DNA of 64,000 nt, taken from NCBI RefSeq assembly GCF_900129505.1, contig NZ_LT670818.1, positions 3,939,001 through 4,003,000 on the forward strand, in the 5' to 3' direction. Both the position numbers and the translations under genes were made by a program. The stretch's first letter is position 1. Each line of letters opens with the position of its first letter. Shown here piece by piece: positions 26,546-35,465 of the stretch. This DNA comes from Bradyrhizobium erythrophlei (lineage in GTDB: Bacteria; Pseudomonadota; Alphaproteobacteria; Rhizobiales; Xanthobacteraceae). Under the pieces are notes generated by a model. The model made no database searches. It worked only from the letters and a program-made list of their open reading frames with translations, and was not told the origin of the DNA.

Positions 26546-27496
26546 TCAGCGTTTATTCGCCGAGTCCGCGCCGGCCTGCTTCCGCGACGCTACAAAAACA
26601 CCCGTCAACACCAGCGCAAAGCCGACGATGTGGAACAGTTGCGGACGCTCGCCGAGGAAGACGATCGCCATCACCGATCCGAACACCGGCACGACGTGAA
26701 AGAACGGCGCGGCGCGGTTGGCGCCGATCAGCTGGATGCCGCGATTGAAACAGAGATAGGCGATGGTGGAGGGGAACACCGCGACGTAGAACATCATCAG
26801 AAGATTATTGGTGTTGAACTGCATCACCGGGCGCGTCAGCAATTCCCAGATCAAGAATGGAATGAGGCAGGCCGCGCCGCAGCCGAAGGTGAAGCCCACG
26901 AACGACAGCCCGTGAATCTGCGGCCGCTTCAGCGTCAGCACCGAATAAAGCCCGAAGATCACCAGTGCGACGGTGAAGATGAGGTCGCCCTTGTTCAACT
27001 CGATGTTCCTCAGCGTGGTGAGGTCGCCGTGCAGCAGGATCACCAGCACGCCGGTCAGCGACACCAGGATTCCGCAGGCCTGCGCCAGCGTCAGCCGGAC
27101 GCCGAGCAGGGCCAGCGACCACACCGCGACGAACAGCGGCCCGGCCGACTGCAGGAGCAGCGTGTTCAGCGCCTGGGTATATTCGAGCGCCCAGTATTGC
27201 AGGGTGTTGAAGACGCCGATACCGGTGATGGAGAGCACGATCATGGTGCCAAGCTTGGCGCGGATTGCGGCCCAGTCGCGTTTCAGATGGTTCCAGGCGA
27301 TCGGGAGCACGATGAGAAACGCCAGCGACCAGCGCAGAAACGACAATGTCACCGGCGGAATATGCCCGGCGGCGAGGCGGCCGACGATGGCGTTGCCGGC
27401 CCAGCACAGAGCGGTGATGCAGAGCAGCAGATAGGGCTGGTTGGCAAGCCAGTTGCCGGAAGAGGCAGCGCCGGTGGTTTGGCCGGAGGCAGACAT
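26546..27496 (-). CDS. EamA/DMT-family transporter, copy 2
   Basis: A 316-residue inner-membrane exporter with ten helices in two EamA repeats, closely similar to the protein at 15648-16583 along its length: both have NQPYLLL, GHIPPVTLSFLRW or its near match, YTQALN and the FNRGIxLIGxNRAAPFFHxVPVFGS stretch. I chose the ATG of MSASGQTT because the conserved part begins shortly after it. The substrate is unknown. Confidence 0.9.
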   Translation of the reverse strand: MSASGQTTGAASSGNWLANQPYLLLCITALCWAGNAIVGRLAAGHIPPVTLSFLRWSLAFLIVLPIAWNHLKRDWAAIRAKLGTMIVLSITGIGVFNTLQYWALEYTQALNTLLLQSAGPLFVAVWSLALLGVRLTLAQACGILVSLTGVLVILLHGDLTTLRNIELNKGDLIFTVALVIFGLYSVLTLKRPQIHGLSFVGFTFGCGAACLIPFLIWELLTRPVMQFNTNNLLMMFYVAVFPSTIAYLCFNRGIQLIGANRAAPFFHVVPVFGSVMAIVFLGERPQLFHIVGFALVLTGVFVASRKQAGADSANKR

Positions 27497-27772
27497 GGAG
27501 CGGGAGTTGGCCTGGGTTCGAACACGCCGCAGCCATCGGTCCGACGTCACCCGCCCGGACCGGTTTTGGCCCGGCCCGCTCACAGACACGGATTTTCAGC
27601 CGGGTTCAATGGCGCAGGATGCATCGCGACCATGCGCAAGGCAGGAATCCGGTTTGCACTGCGGTGTCCTGGAAATCGACGGCGCCCGTTCCATTCTGCG
27701 GCGATGTGGCGAAACTTCATTCTCGCGTTGGCGATCGGTACGGCCTCGAAATGAAATCGGATCAGCTCCCCC

Positions 27773-28246
27773 TCACGCCGTCAGCGCCACCACGACCGCC
27801 TCGAGCGCCCTGACCGCTTCTTTCGGATCGAGTTCGACCTGTAATCCGCGCTGTCCGCCGTTCAGATACACACTGGTCTCTTCAAGCGCCGCCGCCTCGA
27901 TCGCGGCCGGAACCTGCTTCTTCTGTCCGAACGGGCTGATGCCGCCGACATGGTATCCGGTCAGCCGCTCGGCGTCGGAGGGGCGCATCATGCTGGCGGC
28001 CTTTCCGGCAAATGCCGCCGCCAGCTTCTTCATGCTGACTTCGCGATCCGACGGCACCACGACGCAGACCGGCTTGCCGTCGACCTCCGCCATCAGCGTC
28101 TTCAGCACCCGGTGCGGCGCGACGCCGAGCGCCTCGGCGGCGTGCAGGCCGATACGGTCGGCGTCGGGATCGTAATCATAGGTGTGCAGGGCGAATTTGA
28201 CGCCGAGCCTGGTGAGCGCCTGCGTCGCGCGGGTGGTTTTCGACAT
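27773..28246 (-). CDS. ybaK: Cys-tRNA(Pro)/Cys-tRNA(Cys) deacylase YbaK
   Basis: A 157-residue single-domain editing protein. The sequence KTTRATQALTRLGVKFALHTYDYDPDADRIGLHAAEALG, then VFKTL-like VLKTLMAEVDGKPVCVVVPSD, the lysines of the KKLAAAF segment and the C-terminal GGISPFGQKKQVPAAIE are those of YbaK/EbsC. It clears cysteine mischarged on tRNA-Pro. The ATG selected begins the conserved region; a longer frame is open upstream but without similarity. Confidence 0.92.
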   Translation of the reverse strand: MSKTTRATQALTRLGVKFALHTYDYDPDADRIGLHAAEALGVAPHRVLKTLMAEVDGKPVCVVVPSDREVSMKKLAAAFAGKAASMMRPSDAERLTGYHVGGISPFGQKKQVPAAIEAAALEETSVYLNGGQRGLQVELDPKEAVRALEAVVVALTA

Positions 28247-28637
28247 GCTGTCGCTCCGTCGTCGGATATTGCCGCAGAGATAGCAATTTCCGAGGCCGGG
28301 CGTCACGACCTGGCCCGCCGCGGCGATCGGATCATCGAAGCGGTGGACGGCCGGATTCAACCGTGAGCGGCATCCGCTGCCATTCTCCCGACACAAATTT
28401 TCGGGGGATATCAAGGGCTTGAACCCGGTATCCAGGCCGGCCAAAGCCCCGTTCTTGCTTGCGTCGCTAGCCCGCTTCCTTTATCCCGTGGGCTGCCTCG
28501 CATGCGAGCGGCCCTGGCCGTGATTTGGGCTGGGCGCATGATCCGGAAAAGCAGGCCCGCGGACTTGATCCGCTGGGCGCGGTTTTTCCAAACGGGTCAT
28601 GCTCGTGTGAATTCAGTGGCAGAGGGAATACCTGCGA
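28247..28637. other. Intergenic region before purA
   Basis: A 391-bp gap between divergent ybaK and purA. Its only recognisable content is the palindromic repeat element at 28534-28602. I see no small gene that I would support and no clear promoter boxes. Confidence 0.5.
28534..28602. repeat. GCGCATGATCCGGAAAA-type palindromic repeat, copy 1
   Basis: GCGCATGATCCGGAAAA at the left end and TTTTTCCAAACGGGTCATGC at the right end form an imperfect long inverted repeat. The same left arm occurs at 34605 in this window. It is a dispersed intergenic element I know from Bradyrhizobium and Rhodopseudomonas genomes. Confidence 0.75.
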
Positions 28638-29930
28638 ATGGCCAATGTTGTCGTCGTCGGCGCCCAGTGGGGCGACGAAGGGAAGGGCAAGATCGTCGAC
28701 TGGTTGTCGGAGCAGGCCGACATTGTCGTGCGCTTCCAGGGCGGCCACAATGCCGGCCATACGCTGGTCATCAACGGCGAGACCTACAAGCTGGCGCTGC
28801 TGCCGTCGGGTGTGCTGCGGCCCTCGAAGCTTGCGGTGATCGGCAACGGCGTGGTGTTCGACCCGCAGGCCTTCCTCGACGAGGTGAAGAAACTGAGGGG
28901 CCAGGGCGTCGCCGTCAGCCCGGAAAACCTGCGCGTCGCCGAAAACGTCACGCTGATCCTGCCGCTGCACCGCGAACTCGATGCGCTGCGCGAATCCGGC
29001 AACGCGGTCACCGCGATCGGCACCACGCGGCGCGGCATCGGGCCGGCCTATGAAGACAAGGTCGGCCGCCGCGCGATCCGGCTGATGGACCTCGCCGATC
29101 TCGACACGCTGCCGCACAAGATCGAGCGCCTGCTGTCGCATCACAACGCGCTGCGCCGCGGCCTCAATCTGGAAGAGATCGACGGTGCGGGAATTTTGAA
29201 GGAACTGACCGCGCTGGCACCGCAGCTTCTGCCTTACGCCGAAACGGTGTGGCGGCTGCTCGACATCAAGCGCCGCGAGGGCAAGCGCATCCTGTTCGAG
29301 GGCGCGCAGGGCGCGCTGCTCGACGTCGACCACGGTACCTATCCCTATGTCACCTCGTCCAACACGGTGGCGGCGCAGGCCGCGACCGGCACCGGCATGG
29401 GCCCGGGCTCGGTCGGCTACGTGCTCGGCATCTGCAAGGCCTACACGACGCGGGTAGGCCAGGGGCCGTTCCCGACCGAACTGCATGACGAGATCGGCGA
29501 GGAGATCGGCCGTCGCGGCAAGGAATTCGGCGTCAATACCGGGCGCAAGCGGCGCGTCGGCTGGTTCGACGCCGTGCTGGTGCGCCAGACGGTGCGGACC
29601 TGCGGCATCAACGGCCTGGCGCTGACCAAGCTCGATATTCTCGATGGCTTCGACAGCATCGAGGTCTGCGTCGGCTACCGCCTGGACGGCAGGGAAATCG
29701 ACCATCTGCCGGCCGGCGAGGGCGCGCAGGCCCGGGTAGTGCCGATCTACGAGACCATCGAGGGCTGGAAAGAGCCGACCGCCAACGCGCGTTCCTGGGC
29801 GGATTTGCCGGCCCAGGCCATCAAATATGTCCGCAGAGTGGAGGAACTGGTGGGCTGCCCAATCGCGCTGCTTTCCACCAGCCCCGAACGCGAGGATACT
29901 ATTCTGGTACAGAACCCGTTCGAGGCTTAA
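28638..29930 (+). CDS. purA: Adenylosuccinate synthetase
   Basis: PurA joins IMP and aspartate with GTP to form adenylosuccinate, the first step from IMP to AMP. The 430-residue length is standard. The N-terminal [17 protein letters not shown] is the GTP-binding loop with the catalytic Asp, followed by GGHNAGHT with the catalytic His; [14 protein letters not shown] and the KxDxxxG-type guanine site [15 protein letters not shown] are intact. The gene is followed after 37 bp by a membrane protein of unknown role. Confidence 0.97.
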   Translation: MANVVVVGAQWGDEGKGKIVDWLSEQADIVVRFQGGHNAGHTLVINGETYKLALLPSGVLRPSKLAVIGNGVVFDPQAFLDEVKKLRGQGVAVSPENLRVAENVTLILPLHRELDALRESGNAVTAIGTTRRGIGPAYEDKVGRRAIRLMDLADLDTLPHKIERLLSHHNALRRGLNLEEIDGAGILKELTALAPQLLPYAETVWRLLDIKRREGKRILFEGAQGALLDVDHGTYPYVTSSNTVAAQAATGTGMGPGSVGYVLGICKAYTTRVGQGPFPTELHDEIGEEIGRRGKEFGVNTGRKRRVGWFDAVLVRQTVRTCGINGLALTKLDILDGFDSIEVCVGYRLDGREIDHLPAGEGAQARVVPIYETIEGWKEPTANARSWADLPAQAIKYVRRVEELVGCPIALLSTSPEREDTILVQNPFEA

Positions 29931-29967
29931 CAAGATGCTACCGCAAGGCCCACATTGTTGAGTAGAG

Positions 29968-31650
29968 ATGGCTGACTACTACCCGCTGATCGCCCGCGCT
30001 ATTGCCGGCCTGGATCCCAGTGCTCCCGGCGAGAGCCGCCGCGCGCTTTACGAGCGGGCCCGCGCCGCGTTGATCGCGCAACTGCGCAGCGTCGATCCGC
30101 CGCTGAGCGAATCCGAAATCACCCGCGAGCGGCTGTCGCTGGAGGAGGCCGTGCGCAAGGTCGAGTCCGAGGCGGCCCAGCGCGCCCGTGAGGCCTCGCG
30201 GGCCGGGGACGCTGCGCGCTCCGGGGACGCTTCGCGCTCCGGGGATGCTGTGCGCGCGGCCGGAGGCGGCGGCGACCGCGCCCGTGCCGGCGATGCCTTC
30301 CGCGCCACCACCAGGCCCTCGCCGCGTCCGGCCGAACCGGCGCTGCCAGCCTCAGACTCGCCATCCTCAGTCCAGCCATCCGGGGCGCCATCGCGCCCCC
30401 GTCCGCCTGCGCCGCCGCCATCGGCATCGCGAAACGAGCGTCCGCCGCTCGGCCAGGATGACCGTCCGCAGCGCAATCTTCGCGCCGATGCGCCGCCACC
30501 GCGCCCGCAGCCGTCGCAGCCGCAGGTCGGGATGCAGGAGCCGGCGCTGCCGCCGACCCGCGAACGATCGGGCTCGCCGCGCCGCGGGCCCGACAACAAC
30601 GCGCCGCAGGCGCCGGGCATGCGCGGCTTTCGCGATATCGCCGCCGACGCCGACGATCTCGGCCGCGCCGCGGCGCAGGCCAGCCGTGCCGCGCGAAAGA
30701 CCTATGCCAACGTGCCGTCGCCTTCGCCGGAGTTCGACCGGCTCGAGCCGAGCATGGAGAACCGCGGCGCCGATCCCGACCAGCCCTATTCCTATGACGA
30801 ATCCGCCGAGGAGGCCGAGCGCTATGCGCCGCCGTCGTCGCGCTCGCGGATCGGGGCCGACCGCGAGCCGAAAAAGCGCGTCCGCACCGGCGCGGTATTT
30901 CCGTTCAAGAGCGCGATCGCCATCGGCGTGGTGCTGATCCTGGTCGGCGCCGGGATCCTGTGGGGCAAGTCGCTGGTGACGACCGTCAGCGGCCTGTTCA
31001 AGCCTTCGACACAAGTGATGGAAGCGCCGAAAGACGCCTCGCCTTTGACCAAGCCGAAGATCGCCGATCGCGTCGGCCAGCCCTCGTCCTCGGACGACCA
31101 GGTCGCGCCGGTAGCGCAGAAGGTGGTTTTGTATGACGAGGATCCCTCCGATCCCAAGGGCAAGCAATATGTCGGCTCGGTGATCTGGCGCACCGAACCG
31201 GTCAAGGCCGCCGCCGGCCAGAAGGCCGATATCGCCGTGCGTGCCGACATCGAAATCCCCGACCGCAAGTTCAAGATGACGATGTCGTTCCGCCGCAACA
31301 CCGACACCTCGCTGCCCGCCAGCCACACCGCGGAGCTGACCTTCATCCTGCCGCCGGATTTCACCGGCGGCGGCGTCGGCAACGTGCCGGGCATCCTGAT
31401 GAAGTCCAACGAGCAGGCCCGCGGCACGCCGCTCGCGGGGCTTGCGGTCAAGGTCACCGACGGTTTCTTCCTGGTCGGCCTGTCCAATGTCGACGCCGAT
31501 CGCGCGCGCAATCTGCAGCTCCTGAAGGAGCGCTCCTGGTTCGACGTGCCGCTGGTCTATGTCAACCAGCGCCGCGCCATCATCGCCATCGAAAAGGGCG
31601 CCCCCGGCGAGCGCGCCTTCAACGACGCATTTGCGGCGTGGGGGGAGTAG
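29968..31650 (+). CDS. Proline-rich single-span membrane protein next to purA
   Basis: A 560-residue protein without a name that I know. Residues 1-80 are a charged helical region (YPLIARAIAGLDPSAPGESRRALYERARAALIAQLRS), then a low-complexity Pro/Ala/Arg region (about 80-210) that begins with a tandem repeat of the type R-S-G-D-A (30200-30300). One transmembrane helix (about 315-331, AIAIGVVLILVGAGILWG) is followed by a structured 220-residue C-terminal domain that should face the periplasm. It is probably cotranscribed with purA. Such a protein could link envelope and cytosol, but no function can be stated. Confidence 0.8.
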   Translation: MADYYPLIARAIAGLDPSAPGESRRALYERARAALIAQLRSVDPPLSESEITRERLSLEEAVRKVESEAAQRAREASRAGDAARSGDASRSGDAVRAAGGGGDRARAGDAFRATTRPSPRPAEPALPASDSPSSVQPSGAPSRPRPPAPPPSASRNERPPLGQDDRPQRNLRADAPPPRPQPSQPQVGMQEPALPPTRERSGSPRRGPDNNAPQAPGMRGFRDIAADADDLGRAAAQASRAARKTYANVPSPSPEFDRLEPSMENRGADPDQPYSYDESAEEAERYAPPSSRSRIGADREPKKRVRTGAVFPFKSAIAIGVVLILVGAGILWGKSLVTTVSGLFKPSTQVMEAPKDASPLTKPKIADRVGQPSSSDDQVAPVAQKVVLYDEDPSDPKGKQYVGSVIWRTEPVKAAAGQKADIAVRADIEIPDRKFKMTMSFRRNTDTSLPASHTAELTFILPPDFTGGGVGNVPGILMKSNEQARGTPLAGLAVKVTDGFFLVGLSNVDADRARNLQLLKERSWFDVPLVYVNQRRAIIAIEKGAPGERAFNDAFAAWGE

Positions 31651-31695
31651 GCCAGGCCTGCATCCGTCAAGCCCTGCAAACTTCGCGAGGTGGAC

Positions 31696-32139
31696 ATGAA
31701 GCGGTATCTGATCTTTGCGGCGCTCAGTCCGCTGCTCGGCGGATTTATCCTGCTGTTCGTGACCACCTACATGTCCGGCTACTGGACCCACACCGATTGG
31801 TCCGAGGTGGCGAAGCTGTTCGTGGTGTTCGCCAAGACGCTGCAATACAGCTATCTGTTCGGTCTGCTGCCGACCCTGATGATGGCGGCGGTGGATGATA
31901 TATTATGGCACGTCAGGCGCGTCAGTCCGGTGCTGCGCATGCTGATCGTTGGCGTGCTGTCGTTCTTCGCCGCCGAACTGCTGTACGGTTCGCGCGGGCC
32001 GGACAGCGGCCTCGTCCAGTTCCTGCTCTACGGCCTGGTCGGCTTCATCCCCGCCGTGATCTGTTCATGGCTGGCGCATGAGGCGATCGACGAACTGGCG
32101 ACGGTCGTCCACGAGCAACCCGCCGCGGAAAGCAAGTAA
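31696..32139 (+). CDS. Four-helix membrane protein, unknown function
   Basis: A 147-residue hydrophobic protein with four likely helices (about 3-25, 40-65, 76-92 and 104-124), of a Bradyrhizobium-type small membrane family (a DUF5413-like assignment is possible, but I am not sure). It starts 46 bp after the previous gene with GCGAGG upstream; a GTG two codons earlier is an alternative. The acidic tail VVHEQPAAESK should be cytoplasmic. Confidence 0.7.
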   Translation: MKRYLIFAALSPLLGGFILLFVTTYMSGYWTHTDWSEVAKLFVVFAKTLQYSYLFGLLPTLMMAAVDDILWHVRRVSPVLRMLIVGVLSFFAAELLYGSRGPDSGLVQFLLYGLVGFIPAVICSWLAHEAIDELATVVHEQPAAESK

Positions 32140-32210
32140 GTTTCCCAGCGGCGAAAAGCGGCGGACCGTTCGGCCCGCCGCTTGACGTTTCAGCAGACGA
32201 TCAAGAGCCC

Positions 32211-32456
32211 TCAGCGGCCGTTGCCGCGGCAGCCGCCGCCCGGGCCGATGTGAAAGCCGCGCGGGCAGGCATGCGCCGCCGGATTGGCGAAGTTGCGCAG
32301 GCATCCGCCGTAGGGGCCGCGGTGCCAGCCCGGGCCGCATCCGCCCGCAACCGCGATGACGTCGCTGTCGGCAGGCGCGAGCGGCGCCAGCGGCATCGCA
32401 TGGGCGGCGCCCGACAGGGTGCCGAGCAGGAAAACGGCTACGATCAGTCTGTTCAT
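32211..32456 (-). CDS. Small secreted Gly/Cys/His-rich protein
   Basis: An 81-residue protein with a Sec signal peptide (about 1-21, VAVFLLGTLSGAAHA). The mature part has GCGPGWHRGPYGGC, then two further cysteines in HACPRGFHIGPGGGC, giving four cysteines spaced for two disulfides. I know this GCG-x-GWHR-x-P-x-G-x-C pattern from many small exported proteins of Bradyrhizobium; their function is unknown. It is next to another small exported or membrane-anchored protein. Confidence 0.75.
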   Translation of the reverse strand: MNRLIVAVFLLGTLSGAAHAMPLAPLAPADSDVIAVAGGCGPGWHRGPYGGCLRNFANPAAHACPRGFHIGPGGGCRGNGR

Positions 32457-32493
32457 GAATATCTCCGTTCGCATCGATTGAGGGGGATACGTG

Positions 32494-32733
32494 TCAGCCG
32501 CCGGCGAAGGCGAGGCCGGCACGGACTTCACCGATCGCCTGATCGATCAGCGTCAGGCCGCGTTCGCGGTGACCGCCCTTGTTCGGGGTCGCGGCGGCGA
32601 GTTCGGAACGCGCCGATTGCAGCAGCGCAATGCTCTCGGCCATATGCGGCTGCGCGCCGATGGCATAGCCGATGCCGACGCTGGCGGCGATAGCCGTGCC
32701 GAGCAGCATCCTGGGCGCGTAAGATGACGTCAT
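32494..32733 (-). CDS. Hypothetical small exported or membrane-anchored protein
   Basis: A 79-residue protein with a hydrophobic N-terminal segment (about 8-27) that may be a signal peptide or anchor, then a helical part (MAESIALLQSARSELAAATPNKGGHRERGLTLIDQAIGEVRAGLAFA). The ATG has AAAGGAGAAAA upstream, an excellent ribosome binding site. It lies 37 bp before the small secreted Cys-rich gene and may be cotranscribed with it. It is divergent from the AraC gene. Confidence 0.7.
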   Translation of the reverse strand: MTSSYAPRMLLGTAIAASVGIGYAIGAQPHMAESIALLQSARSELAAATPNKGGHRERGLTLIDQAIGEVRAGLAFAGG

Positions 32734-33008
32734 GTCGTTTTCTCCTTTGGCGTTTTTTAAATCGCGGGGGACGATCCGGGTGAGGGAATGCGGTGCCGGC
32801 GCGAAGCACCTGCGGCCGCATCGCCGCATCGGTATGTCAGGGCATCGGCCCGGTCTTGGACTGGCGGGCGTCAGGTGACCGCGGATTTGGACTGTCCGGC
32901 GCTATTTCATTCACAGGCAAGTGTTGATAGCCTTGGCAAAGCTTCAGGCCGCGTTCACCTCGGGTGGGCAAATTATTCGCGTCGTCTTTTTTTGGTTTTT
33001 GCCCGTCG

Positions 33009-33971
33009 ATGTCCGTGATCAGCAAGACGCTTTCGACCGACATGCTGCCGCAGGGCCTCGACGACCGGCAGCGTTTCCTGTTCTTCGCCGAGCTGTTCGA
33101 ACATTTCTCCAACACCGGCGAGCTCGATCCGGCTCCCGATGTGCCGTTCCGCGCCGCGATGAATTCCATCCATATCGGCACCACCATGCTGGGCCGCTGC
33201 GACGGTACCTTCACCACGGTCAGGCGCGAACGCCGCCAGGTGCTGCAAACCAATGACGACCGCTATTGCCTTGCGCGCAACACCGGCGATCGCGCGGCGC
33301 AGGTGGTGCATCGCGGCCGCGAATTCACCATGCGGCCGGGAGCGATGGTGCTGCTCAAGCTCGACGAGACGTTCTTTTCCGCCGACGGCGCCAGCTACAA
33401 GCGTTTCACCAATGTGCATTTGCCGATGGCGGCGCTGAGGGCCGTGGTCGCGGGCGTCGACGATCTGGTCGGGCGCGAGCTCGAGCCCGGCGGCGCGCTG
33501 TCGCTGGCGATGGACTACAGCGACCTGCTGCTGCGGCACCCGGCGGCGGTCGACGAAGCCGGAATGGCGATCGCGCAGCATCTGATGGATCTCGCCAGCC
33601 TCGGCCTCGGCGCCCGCGGCGAGCTTGCGCTGGCGGCGCAGCGCGGCGGCCTGCGCGCGGTCCGGCTGAATGCGGTGCTGGCGATTCTGTCGCGGCGCTT
33701 CGCCGAGCCGGACTTTTCCGCGCACAAGCTCGCAGCGGCGGCCGGCCTGTCGGAGCGCTATGTCAACGAGCTGTTGTATGAGACCGGCGCCGGCTTCACG
33801 ATGAGGCTCAACGAGCTGCGGCTGCGCAAGGCGGCGGAGTTGCTGGCCCAGCGCGGCGAGCGGCGGATCAGCGATATCGCCTTCGAATGCGGCTTTAACG
33901 ATTTGTCGTATTTCAACCGCTGCTTCCGCCGCCGCTTCGGGCTGACGCCGTCGGCGGCGAGCGGACCCTAA
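33009..33971 (+). CDS. AraC-family transcriptional regulator
   Basis: A 320-residue regulator with an N-terminal AraC-binding-domain-2-like region (about 20-190) and a C-terminal pair of helix-turn-helices (LAAAAGLSERYVNELLYETGAGFTMRLNELRLRKAAELL, then ISDIAFECGFNDLSYFNRCFRRRFGLTPS), the AraC/XylS signature. The start chosen follows a long pyrimidine tract, and an earlier in-frame ATG is possible. It is divergent from the two small exported proteins, which might be its targets. Confidence 0.92.
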   Translation: MSVISKTLSTDMLPQGLDDRQRFLFFAELFEHFSNTGELDPAPDVPFRAAMNSIHIGTTMLGRCDGTFTTVRRERRQVLQTNDDRYCLARNTGDRAAQVVHRGREFTMRPGAMVLLKLDETFFSADGASYKRFTNVHLPMAALRAVVAGVDDLVGRELEPGGALSLAMDYSDLLLRHPAAVDEAGMAIAQHLMDLASLGLGARGELALAAQRGGLRAVRLNAVLAILSRRFAEPDFSAHKLAAAAGLSERYVNELLYETGAGFTMRLNELRLRKAAELLAQRGERRISDIAFECGFNDLSYFNRCFRRRFGLTPSAASGP

Positions 33972-33981
33972 CCGCGACGGC

Positions 33982-34605
33982 ATGACGCAACTTGCGCCCG
34001 CATCGCGCGTTACCCATGTGATGTCCATGTCGAATGAAGAGATTCTCGTCCCCAATCCCGCGCGGTCAGGGAAAAACTCCCGCGCCCATTTTGGCGGGAC
34101 GCATCCGCGCGGCCCGATCATCGATCAGGACGGGCGCGAAATTCCCGAGGCCTCGCTCGGGTCCCAGTTCCAAGGCTTCGGCTCTGATGACTTCCGCTCT
34201 GAAGGCTTCCGCTTCGATGGCTTTCGCTTCGATTTCGGTGGCGCCAATCCGTTCCGCAACCTCACCCGCGAGCAGCGGCTGGCGCGGCTCGACGCCATCG
34301 CGAAGCTTCTGGACATCGCCTTCATCCTGCCCGGCACCAAGATCCGCTACGGCGTCGACGGCATCATCGGCCTGATCCCGGTGGTCGGCGATCTCATCGC
34401 CGCCGCACTGTCGCTATGGCTGGTGCGCGAGGCGCGCGCACTCGGCGCGCCCTGGCACATCACGGCGCGGATGCTCGGCAATGTCGCGATCCAGGGCGTG
34501 GTCGGAGCGGTGCCGGTCGCCGGCGACGCGTTCGACGTGCTGTTCCGTGCCAACATCCGCAATGTGCGGATGCTGCGACGCTGGATGGACAAGCAGGCGC
34601 GTTAG
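33982..34605 (+). CDS. DUF4112 domain protein with repetitive linker
   Basis: A 207-residue protein. The C-terminal 115 residues (LARLDAIAKLLDIAFILPGTKIRYGVDGIIGLIPVVGDLIAAALSLWLVREARALG and following) are the DUF4112 membrane-associated domain with two hydrophobic segments. The N-terminal part is a polar linker with a short repeated motif GF-R-F/S-D (residues 64-86, FGSDDFRSEGFRFDGFRFDF), encoded by a 15-bp tandem repeat. ATG codons at 34021 and 34027 are alternative starts. It follows the AraC gene by 10 bp. Confidence 0.8.
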   Translation: MTQLAPASRVTHVMSMSNEEILVPNPARSGKNSRAHFGGTHPRGPIIDQDGREIPEASLGSQFQGFGSDDFRSEGFRFDGFRFDFGGANPFRNLTREQRLARLDAIAKLLDIAFILPGTKIRYGVDGIIGLIPVVGDLIAAALSLWLVREARALGAPWHITARMLGNVAIQGVVGAVPVAGDAFDVLFRANIRNVRMLRRWMDKQAR

Positions 34606-34653
34606 CGCATGATCCGGAAAAGTGGATACCGGTTTTCCGAAGAGATCAAGCGC
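34605..34653. repeat. GCGCATGATCCGGAAAA-type palindromic repeat, copy 2
   Basis: Starts inside the stop codon of the DUF4112 gene. GCGCATGATC at the left is matched by GATCAAGCGC at the right, with GGAAAA and TTTTCC pairing further inside (GATACC/GGTTTT in the middle). It shares its left arm with the element at 28534. Located between convergent genes, it may act as their terminator. Confidence 0.8.
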
Positions 34654-34679
34654 AAGAAAACAACCGCGTGGCAGCGCGA

Positions 34680-34976
34680 TCAAGCGGCCTCGGTGTCGGC
34701 CTTGTCGCTGGCGGGTGCCGGCTCGGGCTTGCGCGGGCGGCGCTCCAACGGGAAATCCTGGCTTTCATACAGCGTGCGGATGCCGCTCTGATCGAAGCGG
34801 GCCTCGTCAACCTGCAGATAGGCACCATTCAGCGAATCCGCCGGCAACTCCTCGATCGCGAAGCGAACCGCTTCGGCCGCGGTGCCAAATCGCCGATACG
34901 CGAAACCCGCCCGCTTCTTCTTGCGGATCGCGGCGGGAAACAACTCGGCAGCAGTATTGAAGCTGAAGGAAGCCAT
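34680..34976 (-). CDS. Hypothetical 98-residue cytosolic protein
   Basis: The sequence MASFSFNTAAELFPAAIRKKKRAGFAYRRFGTAAEAVRFAIEELPADSLNGAYLQVDEARFDQSGIRTLYESQDFPL is well ordered and soluble, with a proline- and glutamate-rich tail. I know similar small uncharacterised proteins from Bradyrhizobium, but no function. It stands alone with a 225-bp leader region. Confidence 0.65.
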   Translation of the reverse strand: MASFSFNTAAELFPAAIRKKKRAGFAYRRFGTAAEAVRFAIEELPADSLNGAYLQVDEARFDQSGIRTLYESQDFPLERRPRKPEPAPASDKADTEAA

Positions 34977-35201
34977 GGTCAGGGACCTCTGATCTTTTTA
35001 GTGAGAACGCGATTGCGAAATCGCGAACGGATCGCACGGACGCACCTGGCGGCGCCGGTACACGGTACACGTCATTTCAGGACAGCCTTTAATATAGGCC
35101 TGTTTGACAGAAATGCGACTCCTGAAGCGCCCGATGATGAATCCGGGAACCTTGGGTCGGGATCCAAAATAAACCCTTTTATTTCAATGTGTTGCCAAGG
35201 A

Positions 35202-35366
35202 TTACAGCTTGCCGAGCAGCAGCAGGATCAGGAGCACGACCAAAATCACCCCGCCGATCCCCATGCCGGAATGGCCCATGCCGTAGCCGTAGCCCCCAAA
35301 CCGGCCGCTGAAGCCGCCCAGGAGGTAAATGATCACGATGATGATGAGTATCGTTCCGAGCGACAT
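35202..35366 (-). CDS. DUF3309-like 54-residue membrane protein
   Basis: MSLGTILIIIVIIYLLGGFSG, a Gly/Tyr/His-rich loop (FGGYGYGMGHSGMG) and then a second hydrophobic helix IGGVILVVLLILLLLGKL: this is the DUF3309 pattern of two short helices joined by a glycine-rich loop. It is a small membrane protein of unknown role, usually found as single genes in alphaproteobacteria. Confidence 0.8.
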   Translation of the reverse strand: MSLGTILIIIVIIYLLGGFSGRFGGYGYGMGHSGMGIGGVILVVLLILLLLGKL

Positions 35367-35465
35367 GGCACACTCCCCGAAGGTGACCGGCAGATGACAT
35401 TCCGTCACCCCGCCCAGAGAAAAGCATATCGCGGGATTTGGTTCCAGCGAAGGAACCCTAGCGCC

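Noticed and set aside
26471..27754. 427-codon plus-strand open frame opposite the second EamA gene
   Set aside because: Its sequence is charged, His/Gln-rich and without domain; the other strand has a complete ten-helix transporter.
27497..27772. Possible small gene between the EamA and YbaK genes
   Set aside because: Short frames exist, but none has a ribosome binding site with plausible composition, and no family is recognised.
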